Under the pieces are notes generated by a model. That model was not told the DNA's origin. It was given only the letters and a program-made list of their open reading frames with translations, and made no database searches. The position numbers and the translations under genes were made by a program. Source: Achromobacter xylosoxidans (GTDB lineage: Bacteria > Pseudomonadota > Gammaproteobacteria > Burkholderiales > Burkholderiaceae_B). Taken from it: a stretch of DNA of 64,000 bases. The stretch lies in contig NZ_MTLG01000084.1 of NCBI RefSeq assembly GCF_002192695.1, positions 62,001 to 126,000 of the forward strand, given 5' to 3'. Below, piece after piece: positions 18,069 to 26,089 of the stretch (the first letter of the stretch is position 1; every line of letters starts with the position of its first letter).

Positions 18069-19028
18069 TTACTTCGTTGCCGGCGTGGCGCTTGCCGGCG
18101 CGGCGCTCGCCGTCGCTTCGGGCTTGTTCGACAAGCCCCAGACCCAGGCCGTCAGGATCTTGATCTGCTCCGGCGTCAGGATGTCGCCATGCGCCGGCAT
18201 GCGGTTGTCGCGGCCGTCGAGAATGGTCTTGACGATGGTGGCTTCCGAGCTGCCGTAGAGCCAGACGTCGTCCGTCAGGTTGGGCGCGCCCAGCGCCTGG
18301 TTGCCCTTGCCGTCGACGCCGTGACAGGCCACGCAATAGTTGGCGAACTCGCGCTTGCCGCGGAACACGCGCACCGGATCGGCCGTGAGGCCCGACAGCG
18401 AACGCACGTACTGGGCGATGTCCGCCGCCGTCTTGGCATCAATCGCGGCCTTCCAGGGCGGCATCACGCCCACGCGGCCTTGCGTGATGGTCTGCGTGAT
18501 GGCTTCGGGCGAGCCGCCATGCAGCCAGTCGCCGTCGGCCAGGTTGGGGAAGCTGGGGCCGCCCTTGGCGTCCGAGCCATGGCATTGCGCGCAGGTGTTC
18601 AGGAACAGGCGCTGGCCGATTTCGCGGGCGCCCGGATCCTGGGCGATCTGCGGAATGTCCATGGTTTCAAAGCGCGCGTAGATCGGACGCACGGCCTCGG
18701 CCATCTTGGCCTGCTGCCTGGCGACTTCCTCCGTGCTGCTATAGCCCAGCTGGCCCTTGTATTCGCCCAGGCCAGGCATGAAGAACAGATAGCCCAGCGC
18801 GAAGGCGCAGGCCAGCAGGTACATCCAGGTCCACCAGCCCGGCACCGGGTTGTTCAGCTCGGTCAGGTCGCCGTCCCAGACGTGGCCCGTGTCCTCGACC
18901 TTGCCGTTGGCCGGCTTGGTACTGAGCCAGCGGCGCTGGGTGTACAGCAGCCACACGCACCAGACCACGCCGCCCACGGCGACGATCGAGATGAAATATC
19001 CCCAGAAGCCATTGACGAAATCGCTCAT
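18069..19028 (-). CDS. ccoP: cbb3-type cytochrome c oxidase subunit III (CcoP)
   Basis: 319 residues. Two N-terminal membrane helices (FWGYFISIVAVGGVVWCVWLL and WWTWMYLLACAFALGYLFFM) anchor two cytochrome c domains. Heme-binding motifs are CAQCH (about residue 145) and CVACH (about residue 230). It passes electrons from soluble cytochrome c to the CcoO/CcoN core. The start overlaps the ccoQ stop by 4 bases. The Ala/Ser/Thr-rich end is typical of this genus group. Confidence 0.97.
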   Translation of the reverse strand: MSDFVNGFWGYFISIVAVGGVVWCVWLLYTQRRWLSTKPANGKVEDTGHVWDGDLTELNNPVPGWWTWMYLLACAFALGYLFFMPGLGEYKGQLGYSSTEEVARQQAKMAEAVRPIYARFETMDIPQIAQDPGAREIGQRLFLNTCAQCHGSDAKGGPSFPNLADGDWLHGGSPEAITQTITQGRVGVMPPWKAAIDAKTAADIAQYVRSLSGLTADPVRVFRGKREFANYCVACHGVDGKGNQALGAPNLTDDVWLYGSSEATIVKTILDGRDNRMPAHGDILTPEQIKILTAWVWGLSNKPEATASAAPASATPATK

Positions 19029-19201
19029 GACCGATTCGCTCCATCTTGTTGTCCCTGCCCGAACTCATCGGGCAGTGCGAACGGCAGCATGGCCGATTCG
19101 CGGTTGGCGCTCTGGCGGCCGCGCGAGCAGGCCCACCAGACGATGCCGAAGAAAGTTGCCATTGAAATGGCGGTGACGGCCGCGCTCAGGTAGCCCAGCA
19201 T
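19025..19201 (-). CDS. ccoQ: cbb3-type oxidase subunit CcoQ
   Basis: 58 residues: one membrane helix (AAVTAISMATFFGIVWWAC) and a polar tail. Its position between ccoO (2-base gap) and ccoP (4-base overlap) and its length identify it as CcoQ/FixQ, which stabilises CcoP in the complex. Confidence 0.92.
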   Translation of the reverse strand: MLGYLSAAVTAISMATFFGIVWWACSRGRQSANRESAMLPFALPDEFGQGQQDGANRS

Positions 19202-19203
19202 GG

Positions 19204-19935
19204 TCAGCCTCCCGCGGCCGCGGGCGCGGCGGCTTGAGTGGCGGGCTGCGCGGCGGACTGGGCGGCCTTCTTGGCCGCTTCCGCCTGCTTGGCCTGCTCG
19301 GCCTGCTTGGCCTTGCGCACGCCCACGCCCAGCCCTTGCAGGTAGGCGACCAGCGCGTCTTCCTCGGTCTTGCCTTCGATGGCCTTGGGCGCCGCGGCGA
19401 TTTCCTCGTCCGTGTAGGGCACGCCCAGCTTGCGCAGGGCGCGCATGCGGTCGCTCACGTTCTCGCCGGTGATGACGGTCTTTTCCAGCCAGGGATAGGC
19501 GGGCATGTTGGACTCCGGCACCACCTTGCGCGGGTCGCGCAGGTGGATGCGGTGCCAATCGTCGGAGTAACGCTCGCCCACGCGCGCCAGGTCGGGGCCG
19601 GTGCGCTTGGAGCCCCACAGGAACGGATGATCGAAGACCGATTCCGAAGCCACCGAGTACGGGCCGTAGCGCTGCACTTCCGCGGCCAGCACCCGCACCT
19701 GCTGCGAGTGGCAGCCGACGCAGCCTTCGCGGATATAGACGTCGCGGCCCATCAGGCGCAGCGGGCTGTAGGGTTCCACGCCCGCGATGGGCTGGGTCGT
19801 GCTGTGCTGGAAGAACAGCGGCACGATCTGGACCAGGCCCGCGAAGGACACCACCAGGATGCTGGCGATGATCATCCAGCCGATGTTCTTCTCGAGCGTC
19901 TGGTGCGAAAAGAAACCAGATTTATTGTTGGCCAT
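19204..19935 (-). CDS. ccoO: cbb3-type cytochrome c oxidase subunit II (CcoO)
   Basis: 243 residues. One N-terminal membrane helix ([21 protein letters not shown]) is followed by a periplasmic monoheme domain with the CVGCH motif and the axial Met in [10 protein letters not shown]. The C-terminal 40 residues are an Ala/Lys/Gln-rich low-complexity extension ([17 protein letters not shown]) not needed for the fold. The start MANNKSGFF at 19935 was chosen over an upstream ATG that falls inside the ccoN end. Confidence 0.96.
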   Translation of the reverse strand: MANNKSGFFSHQTLEKNIGWMIIASILVVSFAGLVQIVPLFFQHSTTQPIAGVEPYSPLRLMGRDVYIREGCVGCHSQQVRVLAAEVQRYGPYSVASESVFDHPFLWGSKRTGPDLARVGERYSDDWHRIHLRDPRKVVPESNMPAYPWLEKTVITGENVSDRMRALRKLGVPYTDEEIAAAPKAIEGKTEEDALVAYLQGLGVGVRKAKQAEQAKQAEAAKKAAQSAAQPATQAAAPAAAGG

Positions 19936-19945
19936 GATGTCCTCG

Positions 19946-21433
19946 TCAAACAGTGGCCGGCACGGCGGTCGCGGGGACCGGCTGGCGTGCGGCATGGGGA
20001 TCGTCTTGCGGAATGGCGGGGTTGACCGGCTGCGCGCCGCGCACCGTCATCCACACGTTCCAGGCCATGACGAACACACCCGACAGGAACAAGGTGCCAC
20101 CCAGCAAACGGATCAGGTAGTACGGCACGCGCGTCTTCAGTTCTTCCACGAAGCTGTAGACCAGGGTGCCGTCGCTGGCGGTATCGCGCCACATCAGGCC
20201 CTGCTGCACGCCGGCGATCCACATGGCGGCGATGTACAGCACCACGCCGATGGTGGCGATCCAGAAATGCAGTTCGATGGCCTTGACGCTGTACATCTTC
20301 TCGCGGCCATACAGGCGCGGGATCAGGTAGTAGAGCGAGCCGAACGAAATCATGGCGACCCAGCCCAGCGCGCCCGAGTGCACGTGGCCGATGGTCCAGT
20401 CCGTGTAGTGCGACAGTGCGTTGACCGTGCGGATCGACATCATCGAGCCTTCGAAGGTCGACATGCCGTAGAACGACAGCGCCGTCACCATGAACTTCAG
20501 GATCGGATCGGTGCGCAGCTTGTACCAGGCGCCCTGCAGCGTCATGATGCCGTTGATCATGCCGCCCCAGGACGGCGCCAGCAGGATCAGCGAGAAGGTC
20601 ATGCCCAGCGACTGGGTCCAGTCCGGCAGCGAGGTGTACAGCAGGTGGTGCGGACCCGCCCACATGTAGGTGAAGGCCAGCGCCCAGAAGTGGACGATGG
20701 ACAGGCGGTACGAATAGATGGGGCGGCCGGCCTGCTTGGGCACGAAGTAATACATCATGCCCAGGAAGCTGGTGGTCAGGAAGAAGCCCACGGCGTTATG
20801 GCCGTACCACCATTGCACCATGGCGTCCTGCACGCCCGAGTAGGCGGAATAGGACTTCCACATCGACACCGGCATTTCGATGTTGTTGAAGATGTGCAGG
20901 ATGGCGATGGTCAGGATGTACGAGCCGAAGAACCAGTTGGCCACGTAGATGTGCTTGGAACGGCGCTTGATGATGGTGCCGAAGAACACGATGGCGTAGG
21001 CCACCCAGACCAGGGTGATCAGGATGTCGATGGGCCATTCGAGTTCGGCGTATTCCTTGCTGCTGGTGAAACCCATGGGCAAGGTGATGGCGGCGGCGAC
21101 GATGACGATCTGCCAGCCCCAGAACGTGAACGCGGCCAGCGGGCCGCAGAACAGGCGCGCCTGACATGTGCGCTGGACCACGTAGTACGACGTCGTGAAC
21201 AACGCGCTGCCGCCGAAGGCGAAGATCACTGCGTTGGTGTGCAGCGGGCGCAGGCGGCCGTAGCTCAGCCATGCGGTATCAAAATTCAGCTGCGGCCAGA
21301 TAAGCTGCGCAGCGAGAAAAACGCCCACGGCCATGCCGACGATGCCCCACACTACCGTCATGAGCGCGAATTGCCTCACGATCTTGTAGTTGAAGGTGTC
21401 GGCCTTGCTTGCGATTGCGGCGCAATCGTTCAT
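19946..21433 (-). CDS. ccoN: cbb3-type cytochrome c oxidase subunit I (CcoN)
   Basis: 495 residues with twelve membrane helices. Histidine ligands are visible in [14 protein letters not shown] (low-spin heme b), [13 protein letters not shown] (CuB), [12 protein letters not shown] and [11 protein letters not shown] (hemes b and b3). It is the catalytic oxygen-reducing subunit of the high-affinity oxidase used at low oxygen. The ATG at 21433 has AAGGG upstream. Transcription should start near 21465 from the FNR box at 21500-21513, whose -10 candidate CATCAT lies exactly 22 bases from the box. Confidence 0.97.
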   Translation of the reverse strand: MNDCAAIASKADTFNYKIVRQFALMTVVWGIVGMAVGVFLAAQLIWPQLNFDTAWLSYGRLRPLHTNAVIFAFGGSALFTTSYYVVQRTCQARLFCGPLAAFTFWGWQIVIVAAAITLPMGFTSSKEYAELEWPIDILITLVWVAYAIVFFGTIIKRRSKHIYVANWFFGSYILTIAILHIFNNIEMPVSMWKSYSAYSGVQDAMVQWWYGHNAVGFFLTTSFLGMMYYFVPKQAGRPIYSYRLSIVHFWALAFTYMWAGPHHLLYTSLPDWTQSLGMTFSLILLAPSWGGMINGIMTLQGAWYKLRTDPILKFMVTALSFYGMSTFEGSMMSIRTVNALSHYTDWTIGHVHSGALGWVAMISFGSLYYLIPRLYGREKMYSVKAIELHFWIATIGVVLYIAAMWIAGVQQGLMWRDTASDGTLVYSFVEELKTRVPYYLIRLLGGTLFLSGVFVMAWNVWMTVRGAQPVNPAIPQDDPHAARQPVPATAVPATV

Positions 21434-21499
21434 CGCCCTTCCCCTAAAGTTACAGATAGCTCCAGGCTGCAATGATGGGACTAGTCAAACAAGGCAGCG

Positions 21500-21513
21500 T
21501 TGATCTGGATCAA
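21500..21513 (-). promoter_or_regulatory. FNR/ANR box of the ccoNOQP operon
   Basis: TTGAT-CTGG-ATCAA is a perfect match to the FNR consensus TTGAT-N4-ATCAA. On the minus strand a CATCAT hexamer begins exactly 22 bases after the box, the class II geometry (box centred near -41.5). This predicts oxygen-responsive activation of ccoN with a leader of roughly 30 bases. Confidence 0.92.
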
Positions 21514-21582
21514 GCATCTGGTTACACGGTGGGGAACGCGGCGCCGGCGCAACGGGTCCAGGCGCGACATCAAGCGCGCCGC

Positions 21583-21744
21583 TCAGCCGCGGCTGGCGGG
21601 TCCGCTGTCGTCATCAAGCAGGATGGCGCGGCCGGCGTCATCGGTGTCGTCGTACTGGCCGTTGAAAACGGCCCACCACAGCGACACCCCGATGGCCAGC
21701 ACGAACAGCAGGGACAGGGGCAGGAGCAGATAGAGAATGGTCAT
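21583..21744 (-). CDS. ccoS: cbb3-type oxidase assembly protein CcoS
   Basis: 53 residues. The N-terminal membrane helix (MTILYLLLPLSLLFVLAIGV) is followed by SLWWAVFNGQYDDTDDAGRAILLDDD, nearly identical to the CcoS consensus (W-x-x-x-x-GQFDD-x-x-x-x-x-R-I-L-DD). CcoS is needed to insert heme and copper into cbb3 oxidase. The ATG overlaps the stop of the CcoI-like gene (ATGA), so the two are coupled. Confidence 0.95.
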   Translation of the reverse strand: MTILYLLLPLSLLFVLAIGVSLWWAVFNGQYDDTDDAGRAILLDDDSGPASRG

Positions 21745-22715
21745 TGCGCCGCTTCCAGGGCGGCCGCGGGCGCGGGCGCGCCAGCCCAGTCGCGGCGGCA
21801 CAGGCGCCACGAGTTGTAGGCGACCGCCAGCGAGGACAGCAGCATGGTGATCGCGGCCAGCCACGGCGTGACCCAGCCGACCAGCGCCAGCGGGGTCATC
21901 AGCAGATGCCAGACCACGGAGCCATGCAGGTTCTGGCGAGCCTTGCGCCGCGCCTCATCCAGCAGCTCGTCCAGCGCCGCGTCGGACATATGGGGGTGGG
22001 AGGCCAGCGCCGAATGGGCGGAGGCCATGGCGGTGGGCACCGCCATCGACATGGCGCAGGGACAGCTCATCACCAAAAGCGCGACCATCACCGGAATGCT
22101 GTGCGCCGGATCGATATAGGCCCAGGCGGCCGCGGCGGCCAGCGCCAGCGCGACCTGGACCATGACGAAGCGCGAGGCCAGCCGGTCGGCGCGCGCGCCC
22201 AGCTCCAGGCGCTGCGCCTCCACGCGCTCGTGGCGCAAGCCGCCCGCCGCGCCGCCAAAGGACTGGCGAGCGCATAGTTCCAGATAGCGCGCGGTGAGCA
22301 GGAAGGCCACGAACATCGTGACCGAATCGAAATAGACCTCGCCGCGCCCCGTGTAGGTGGCGTGGACGCTGGGAATGAAGGCGGCGACAATGCCCAGGGC
22401 CACCGGCACGTCCATGCCGGCGCGGCCATGGCGCAGATTGTCGCCCGCGTGGCGCCAGATCGGCCAGGCCGAATACACCACCACCGGCACGGTCAGCGCA
22501 AAGCTGGCCCAGTTCATCAGCACGATCGCCCAGTCCAGCGTTTCCAGCGCATCGGCGGGCATGCTTTCATGCCGCAGGTAGCCGGGCCAGGCGAACATCA
22601 TCACCTGCATCATCGCCAGCCACGCCAGCGACAGGCGCACCAGCGCATGGCGGCGCTGCTGGCGGTCGGCGTCGGACAGTCCGGCCGGGACGGCGAAGAT
22701 CGATTTTGCTCGCAT
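21741..22715 (-). CDS. CcoI/FixI-like P1B-ATPase reduced to its membrane core (no catalytic domains)
   Basis: 324 residues, less than half of a normal copper ATPase. Recognisable P1B pieces in order: helix pair with GMDVPVALGIVAAF (residues 100-115), helix with YFDSVTMFVAFLLTARYLE, GARADRLASRFV before helix 5, the metal-binding helix 6 with C218-P219-C220 followed by AMSMAVPTA, and the final pair WVTPWLAAITMLLSSLAVAYNSWRL. Missing are the N-terminal HMA domain, the actuator domain with TGE, and the whole phosphorylation/nucleotide domain with DKTGT. Only about 40 residues replace each cytosolic domain. It cannot hydrolyse ATP. It is coupled to ccoS and preceded by a perfect FNR box, so it is probably functional rather than decayed. 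Confidence 0.88.
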   Translation of the reverse strand: MRAKSIFAVPAGLSDADRQQRRHALVRLSLAWLAMMQVMMFAWPGYLRHESMPADALETLDWAIVLMNWASFALTVPVVVYSAWPIWRHAGDNLRHGRAGMDVPVALGIVAAFIPSVHATYTGRGEVYFDSVTMFVAFLLTARYLELCARQSFGGAAGGLRHERVEAQRLELGARADRLASRFVMVQVALALAAAAAWAYIDPAHSIPVMVALLVMSCPCAMSMAVPTAMASAHSALASHPHMSDAALDELLDEARRKARQNLHGSVVWHLLMTPLALVGWVTPWLAAITMLLSSLAVAYNSWRLCRRDWAGAPAPAAALEAAQ

Positions 22716-22740
22716 GCGCCGATGTTACCCAGCGCGTTAC

Positions 22741-22772
22741 AAAGCCGCCTTGATCTGGATCAAGGCGGCTTT
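22741..22772 (-). promoter_or_regulatory. FNR box inside a perfect palindrome, promoter of the CcoI-like/ccoS genes
   Basis: TTGAT-CTGG-ATCAA (22750-22763) is identical to the ccoN box. Here it is the centre of a perfect palindrome with 14-bp arms (22741-22754 and 22759-22772) around CTGG. On the minus strand TAACAT starts exactly 22 bases after the box and the ATG of the CcoI-like gene starts 6 bases after that. The predicted +1 is thus the A of the start codon. The same hairpin lies 42 bases after the bioA stop and could end that transcript. Confidence 0.88.
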
Positions 22773-22813
22773 GGCCGGTTTGCCCGGACAACGCGGACTT
22801 GGCGCCGCCCGGC

Positions 22814-24082
22814 TCAGGGACGCTGGCGGCGCAGCACGTCCACCACTGCCCGCATCAGGCTGGCCAGCTCGTCCTCGGCGATGGTCAGCGCCGGGGTCAG
22901 GTAGACCACGTTGCCGAACGGCCGCACCCAGACGCCGGCCTCGACCAGGCGCCGCTTCAGGCCCTCGCGGTCGGCGATGCCGTCCAGCTCGACCACGCCG
23001 ATCGCGCCCAGCACACGCACGTCGCGCACCCAGGGCAGCTCGCGGCACGGCTCCAGGCCCATGGCCAGAGCCGCGGAGATCGCGTGCGCCTGAGCCAGCC
23101 GCGGTTCAGTCTCAAAAAGATCCAGCGAGGCATTGGCCGCGGCGCAGGCCAGCGCGTTGCCCATGAAGGTGGGGCCGTGCATCAGCGCGTGCGAGGGATC
23201 GTCGGACCAGAACGCCTCGAACACCCGGCTGCTGGCCACCGTGGCGGCCAGCGGCAAGGTGCCGCCGGTCAACGCCTTGGACAAGGTCACGATGTCCGGC
23301 CGGATGCCGGCCTGCTCGAAGGCGAACATGGCGCCGGTGCGGCCGAAGCCGGTGAAGATCTCGTCGAAGATCAGCAGCAGGCCGTGGCGGTCGGCCAGGC
23401 GGCGCAAGCGGCGCAGTACTTCCGGGGCATGCAGCAGCATGCCGCCGGCGCCCTGCACCAGCGGCTCGACCAGGATGCCGGCCAGGCGCGATCCATGGGC
23501 TTCCAGGTGGGCCTCCAGCGCCGCCAGTTCGGCCTCGCTGCGCGGCAGGTCGACGATGTCGTGCTCGGCCAGCATGCCGCGGTACAGGCTGTGCATGCCC
23601 TCGTCCGGATCGCAGACCGCCATGGTGCCGAAGGTGTCGCCGTGATAGCCGCCGCGGAACGCCAGGAAACGGCTGCGGCCGCGTTCGCCCTGGTTGAGCC
23701 AGAATTGCAGCGCCATCTTCATGGCGACTTCCACCGCCACCGAGCCGGAATCCGTATAGAAGACGCGATCCAGTCCCGGCCCCAGCAGGGCGGCCAGGCG
23801 GCGCGCCAGGGTCAGCGCGGGTTCATGGGTCAGCCCGCCGAACATGACGTGCGGCATGGCGTCCAGCTGCGCGCGCACCGCCTGGGCGATGTGCGGATGG
23901 TTGTACCCGTGGCAGGCCGTCCACCAGGACGCCACGCCGTCGATCAGGCTGCGGCCGTCGGCCAGTTCGAGCCGGCTGCCGTGGCTGCGCACCACCGGCA
24001 GCGGCGGCGTCACCGTCTTCATTTGGGCATAGGGGAGCCAGATATGGGGCTGGCCCTGGGCCACCCAGTCGGGCGTGTGCAT
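22814..24082 (-). CDS. bioA: Adenosylmethionine-8-amino-7-oxononanoate aminotransferase
   Basis: 422 residues of the class III PLP aminotransferases. BioA marks are the N-terminal HIWLPYAQM, VASWWTACHGYNHP, the phosphate-binding YTDSGSVAVEVAMKMALQ, the Asp in IFDEIFTGFGRTG and the PLP lysine in LSKALTGGTLPLA. It makes 7,8-diaminopelargonate using SAM as amino donor, the third step of the biotin pathway. It is divergent from the bioF-bioH-bioCD operon with 136 bases between the starts, so the locus is likely co-regulated. No BirA-type operator was recognised. Confidence 0.97.
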   Translation of the reverse strand: MHTPDWVAQGQPHIWLPYAQMKTVTPPLPVVRSHGSRLELADGRSLIDGVASWWTACHGYNHPHIAQAVRAQLDAMPHVMFGGLTHEPALTLARRLAALLGPGLDRVFYTDSGSVAVEVAMKMALQFWLNQGERGRSRFLAFRGGYHGDTFGTMAVCDPDEGMHSLYRGMLAEHDIVDLPRSEAELAALEAHLEAHGSRLAGILVEPLVQGAGGMLLHAPEVLRRLRRLADRHGLLLIFDEIFTGFGRTGAMFAFEQAGIRPDIVTLSKALTGGTLPLAATVASSRVFEAFWSDDPSHALMHGPTFMGNALACAAANASLDLFETEPRLAQAHAISAALAMGLEPCRELPWVRDVRVLGAIGVVELDGIADREGLKRRLVEAGVWVRPFGNVVYLTPALTIAEDELASLMRAVVDVLRRQRP

Positions 24083-24218
24083 GATTCACCTCTCGATACC
24101 GGCGGCGCGCCCGGCGGACATGGCCGCGACCGGGGCGGCGTCCGCCTCCACTACAATGGCTCGCATTCTACGGCCTGGCGCGGGCTCGCCCCCTGCCCGG
24201 CCGCTGCCGGAAATATTG

Positions 24219-25406
24219 ATGTCCAAGCTGGATCCGCTTTTCTCCTCCGAACTGGCGCGTGCCGAAACGCGCCGCGTGCGCCGCCGCCTGCGCACGGCCT
24301 CCGCCGCCGCCCCGGGACGCCTCGTCCTCGAGGGCGAACCGGTCCTGAACTTCTCCAGCAACGATTACCTTGGCCTGTCGCGGCATCCGCTGCTGGTCGA
24401 GCGGTCGCGCGAATGGGCAGCCCGCCACGGCGCGGGCGCCCAGGCTTCGCGCCTGGTGACCGGCAACCTGGACCTGCACGAACAGGTGGAGGCCAAGCTG
24501 GCCCGGCTGAAAGGCACCGAGGCCGCGCTGCTACTGGCCTCGGGCTGGCAGGCCAACGCCGCCGTGCTGCCGGCCCTGCTGCGCGCCGCCGCCAGCCAGG
24601 GCGAGGTCGAGCTGTACGCCGACAAGCTCAACCACGCCAGCCTGCACCACGGCTGCCAGGCGGCGGGCGTGAAGCAGATCCGCTTCCGGCACAACGACCT
24701 GGACCATCTGGAGAGCCTGCTGGCCGCCAGGGCGGAAAACGCGGCCGGCCAGCCCGTGTCGCGATTCATCGTCACCGAAAGCGTGTTCAGCATGGACGGC
24801 GACCGGACCGACGTGGAACGGCTGGCAACCCTGGCCGACCGCTACCGCGCCTTCGTCTACCTGGACGAGGCGCACGCCACCGGCGTGCTGGGGCCTCGCG
24901 GCATGGGGTTGGCAGGGCTGGCGCCCGGCCGCATCGACCTGGCCATGGGCACCTTCAGCAAGGCGCTGGGCGGCTTCGGCGCCTACGTCGCCGGTTCGCG
25001 CGCGCTGTGCGACTACCTGATCAACGCCTGCTCGGGCTTCATCTACACGACGGCGCTGCCGCCCGCGGTGCTGGGCGCCATGGACGCGGCGCTGGACCTG
25101 GTGCCCGCGCTGGATGCCGAACGCGCCCGTCTGGCGGCTGCCGGCGACAACCTGCGCGCCGCGCTGCGCGGCATGGGGCTGGACACAGGCGCCTCCTCCA
25201 CCCAGATCGTGCCGGCCATCGTAGGCGACGAAGCCCGCGCCCTGGCGCTGGCCTCGGGACTGGAACAGCGCGGCTTGCTGGCCGTGGCGATCCGCCCGCC
25301 CACCGTCCCCGCCGGCACCAGCCGCCTGCGCGTCACGCTGAGCGCCGCGCACCGCGACGTGGACGTGGCGCGCCTGATCGACGGTTTCGCCGCCGCGCTG
25401 GCGTGA
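24219..25406 (+). CDS. bioF: 8-amino-7-oxononanoate synthase
   Basis: 395 residues of the alpha-oxoamine synthase family. Key features are NFSSNDYLGLSRHP, the stacking His in the NHASLHHG segment, DEAHATGVLGPRG, and the PLP lysine in GTFSKALGGFGAYVAGS. It condenses pimeloyl-ACP/CoA with alanine. The start MSKLDPLFSS at 24219 was chosen because the family begins there; a longer in-frame start at 24075 runs into the bioA start region. The stop overlaps the next gene's GTG (GTGA), so translation is coupled. Confidence 0.97.
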   Translation: MSKLDPLFSSELARAETRRVRRRLRTASAAAPGRLVLEGEPVLNFSSNDYLGLSRHPLLVERSREWAARHGAGAQASRLVTGNLDLHEQVEAKLARLKGTEAALLLASGWQANAAVLPALLRAAASQGEVELYADKLNHASLHHGCQAAGVKQIRFRHNDLDHLESLLAARAENAAGQPVSRFIVTESVFSMDGDRTDVERLATLADRYRAFVYLDEAHATGVLGPRGMGLAGLAPGRIDLAMGTFSKALGGFGAYVAGSRALCDYLINACSGFIYTTALPPAVLGAMDAALDLVPALDAERARLAAAGDNLRAALRGMGLDTGASSTQIVPAIVGDEARALALASGLEQRGLLAVAIRPPTVPAGTSRLRVTLSAAHRDVDVARLIDGFAAALA

Positions 25407-26089
25407 CGGCCACTGCCTCCATGCAAGCCGGCCTGTCCCGCCCCACCCTGCTGTTCGTGCACGGCTGGGCCTTCGACGCCTCGGTCTGGGCGCCGCTGCG
25501 CGCAGAACTCCACGATAGTCCGCAAGCCGTTTTCGATGCGGGCTACTTCGGGCCGGCGCAGGAGCCTGCCATGACCGGCCCGGTGATCGCCATCGGCCAT
25601 TCGCTGGGCGTGCTGCGCCTGTTGCGCGAACTGCCGCAAGACTGCCTGGGCCTGGTGTCCATCAACGGCTTCGCGCGCTTCGCGGCCGCTCCCGGCTTCG
25701 AGGCCGGCGTGGCGCCGCGCGTGCTGGAACGCATGTCCCGGCGCCTGGCCTCGGACCCCGCGGCGGTGCTCAGCGACTTCCGCCAGCGTTGCGGCGACGG
25801 GTCCGATTTCGGCGAGCCCCGGCTCGCGCCGCTGGCGCGCGACCTGCAGGCGCTGCGCGACGAAGACCGGCGCGAAACCCTGGCGGCGCTGCCTGCCCCC
25901 CTGCTGGTCCTGGCCGGCGCGGACGATCCCATCGTGCCCGCGCCCATGACCCAGGCGGGCTTTGCCGGCAGCGCCGACGCGCTGATCCACCAGTGCGAGG
26001 GCGGCGGCCATTTGCTGCCGCTGTCGCACGCTGCCTGGTGCGCGGCGCAGATCCGCGCCTTCATGGCGCGCCTGGCGCACGCCCAATGA
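25403..26089 (+). CDS. bioH: BioH-like pimeloyl-ACP methyl ester esterase
   Basis: About 228 residues, an alpha/beta hydrolase lying between bioF and bioC. The serine nucleophile is in IAIGHSLGVLRLL, the acid in LAGADDPIVPA, and the His in CEGGGHLLPLSH. The HGWAFDASVW segment matches the BioH oxyanion loop (HGWGLNAEVW in E. coli). BioH cleaves the methyl ester of pimeloyl-ACP, finishing the BioC-primed fatty-acid route. The start is either GTG 25403, which overlaps the bioF stop, or ATG 25421; neither has a strong ribosome site. Its stop overlaps the next ATG (ATGA). Confidence 0.85.
   Translation: MTATASMQAGLSRPTLLFVHGWAFDASVWAPLRAELHDSPQAVFDAGYFGPAQEPAMTGPVIAIGHSLGVLRLLRELPQDCLGLVSINGFARFAAAPGFEAGVAPRVLERMSRRLASDPAAVLSDFRQRCGDGSDFGEPRLAPLARDLQALRDEDRRETLAALPAPLLVLAGADDPIVPAPMTQAGFAGSADALIHQCEGGGHLLPLSHAAWCAAQIRAFMARLAHAQ

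Noticed and set aside
22799..25402. Plus-strand frame running through bioA into the bioH frame
   Set aside because: Only the part after 25403 shows alpha/beta hydrolase motifs. The rest is antisense to bioA or out of frame with bioF.
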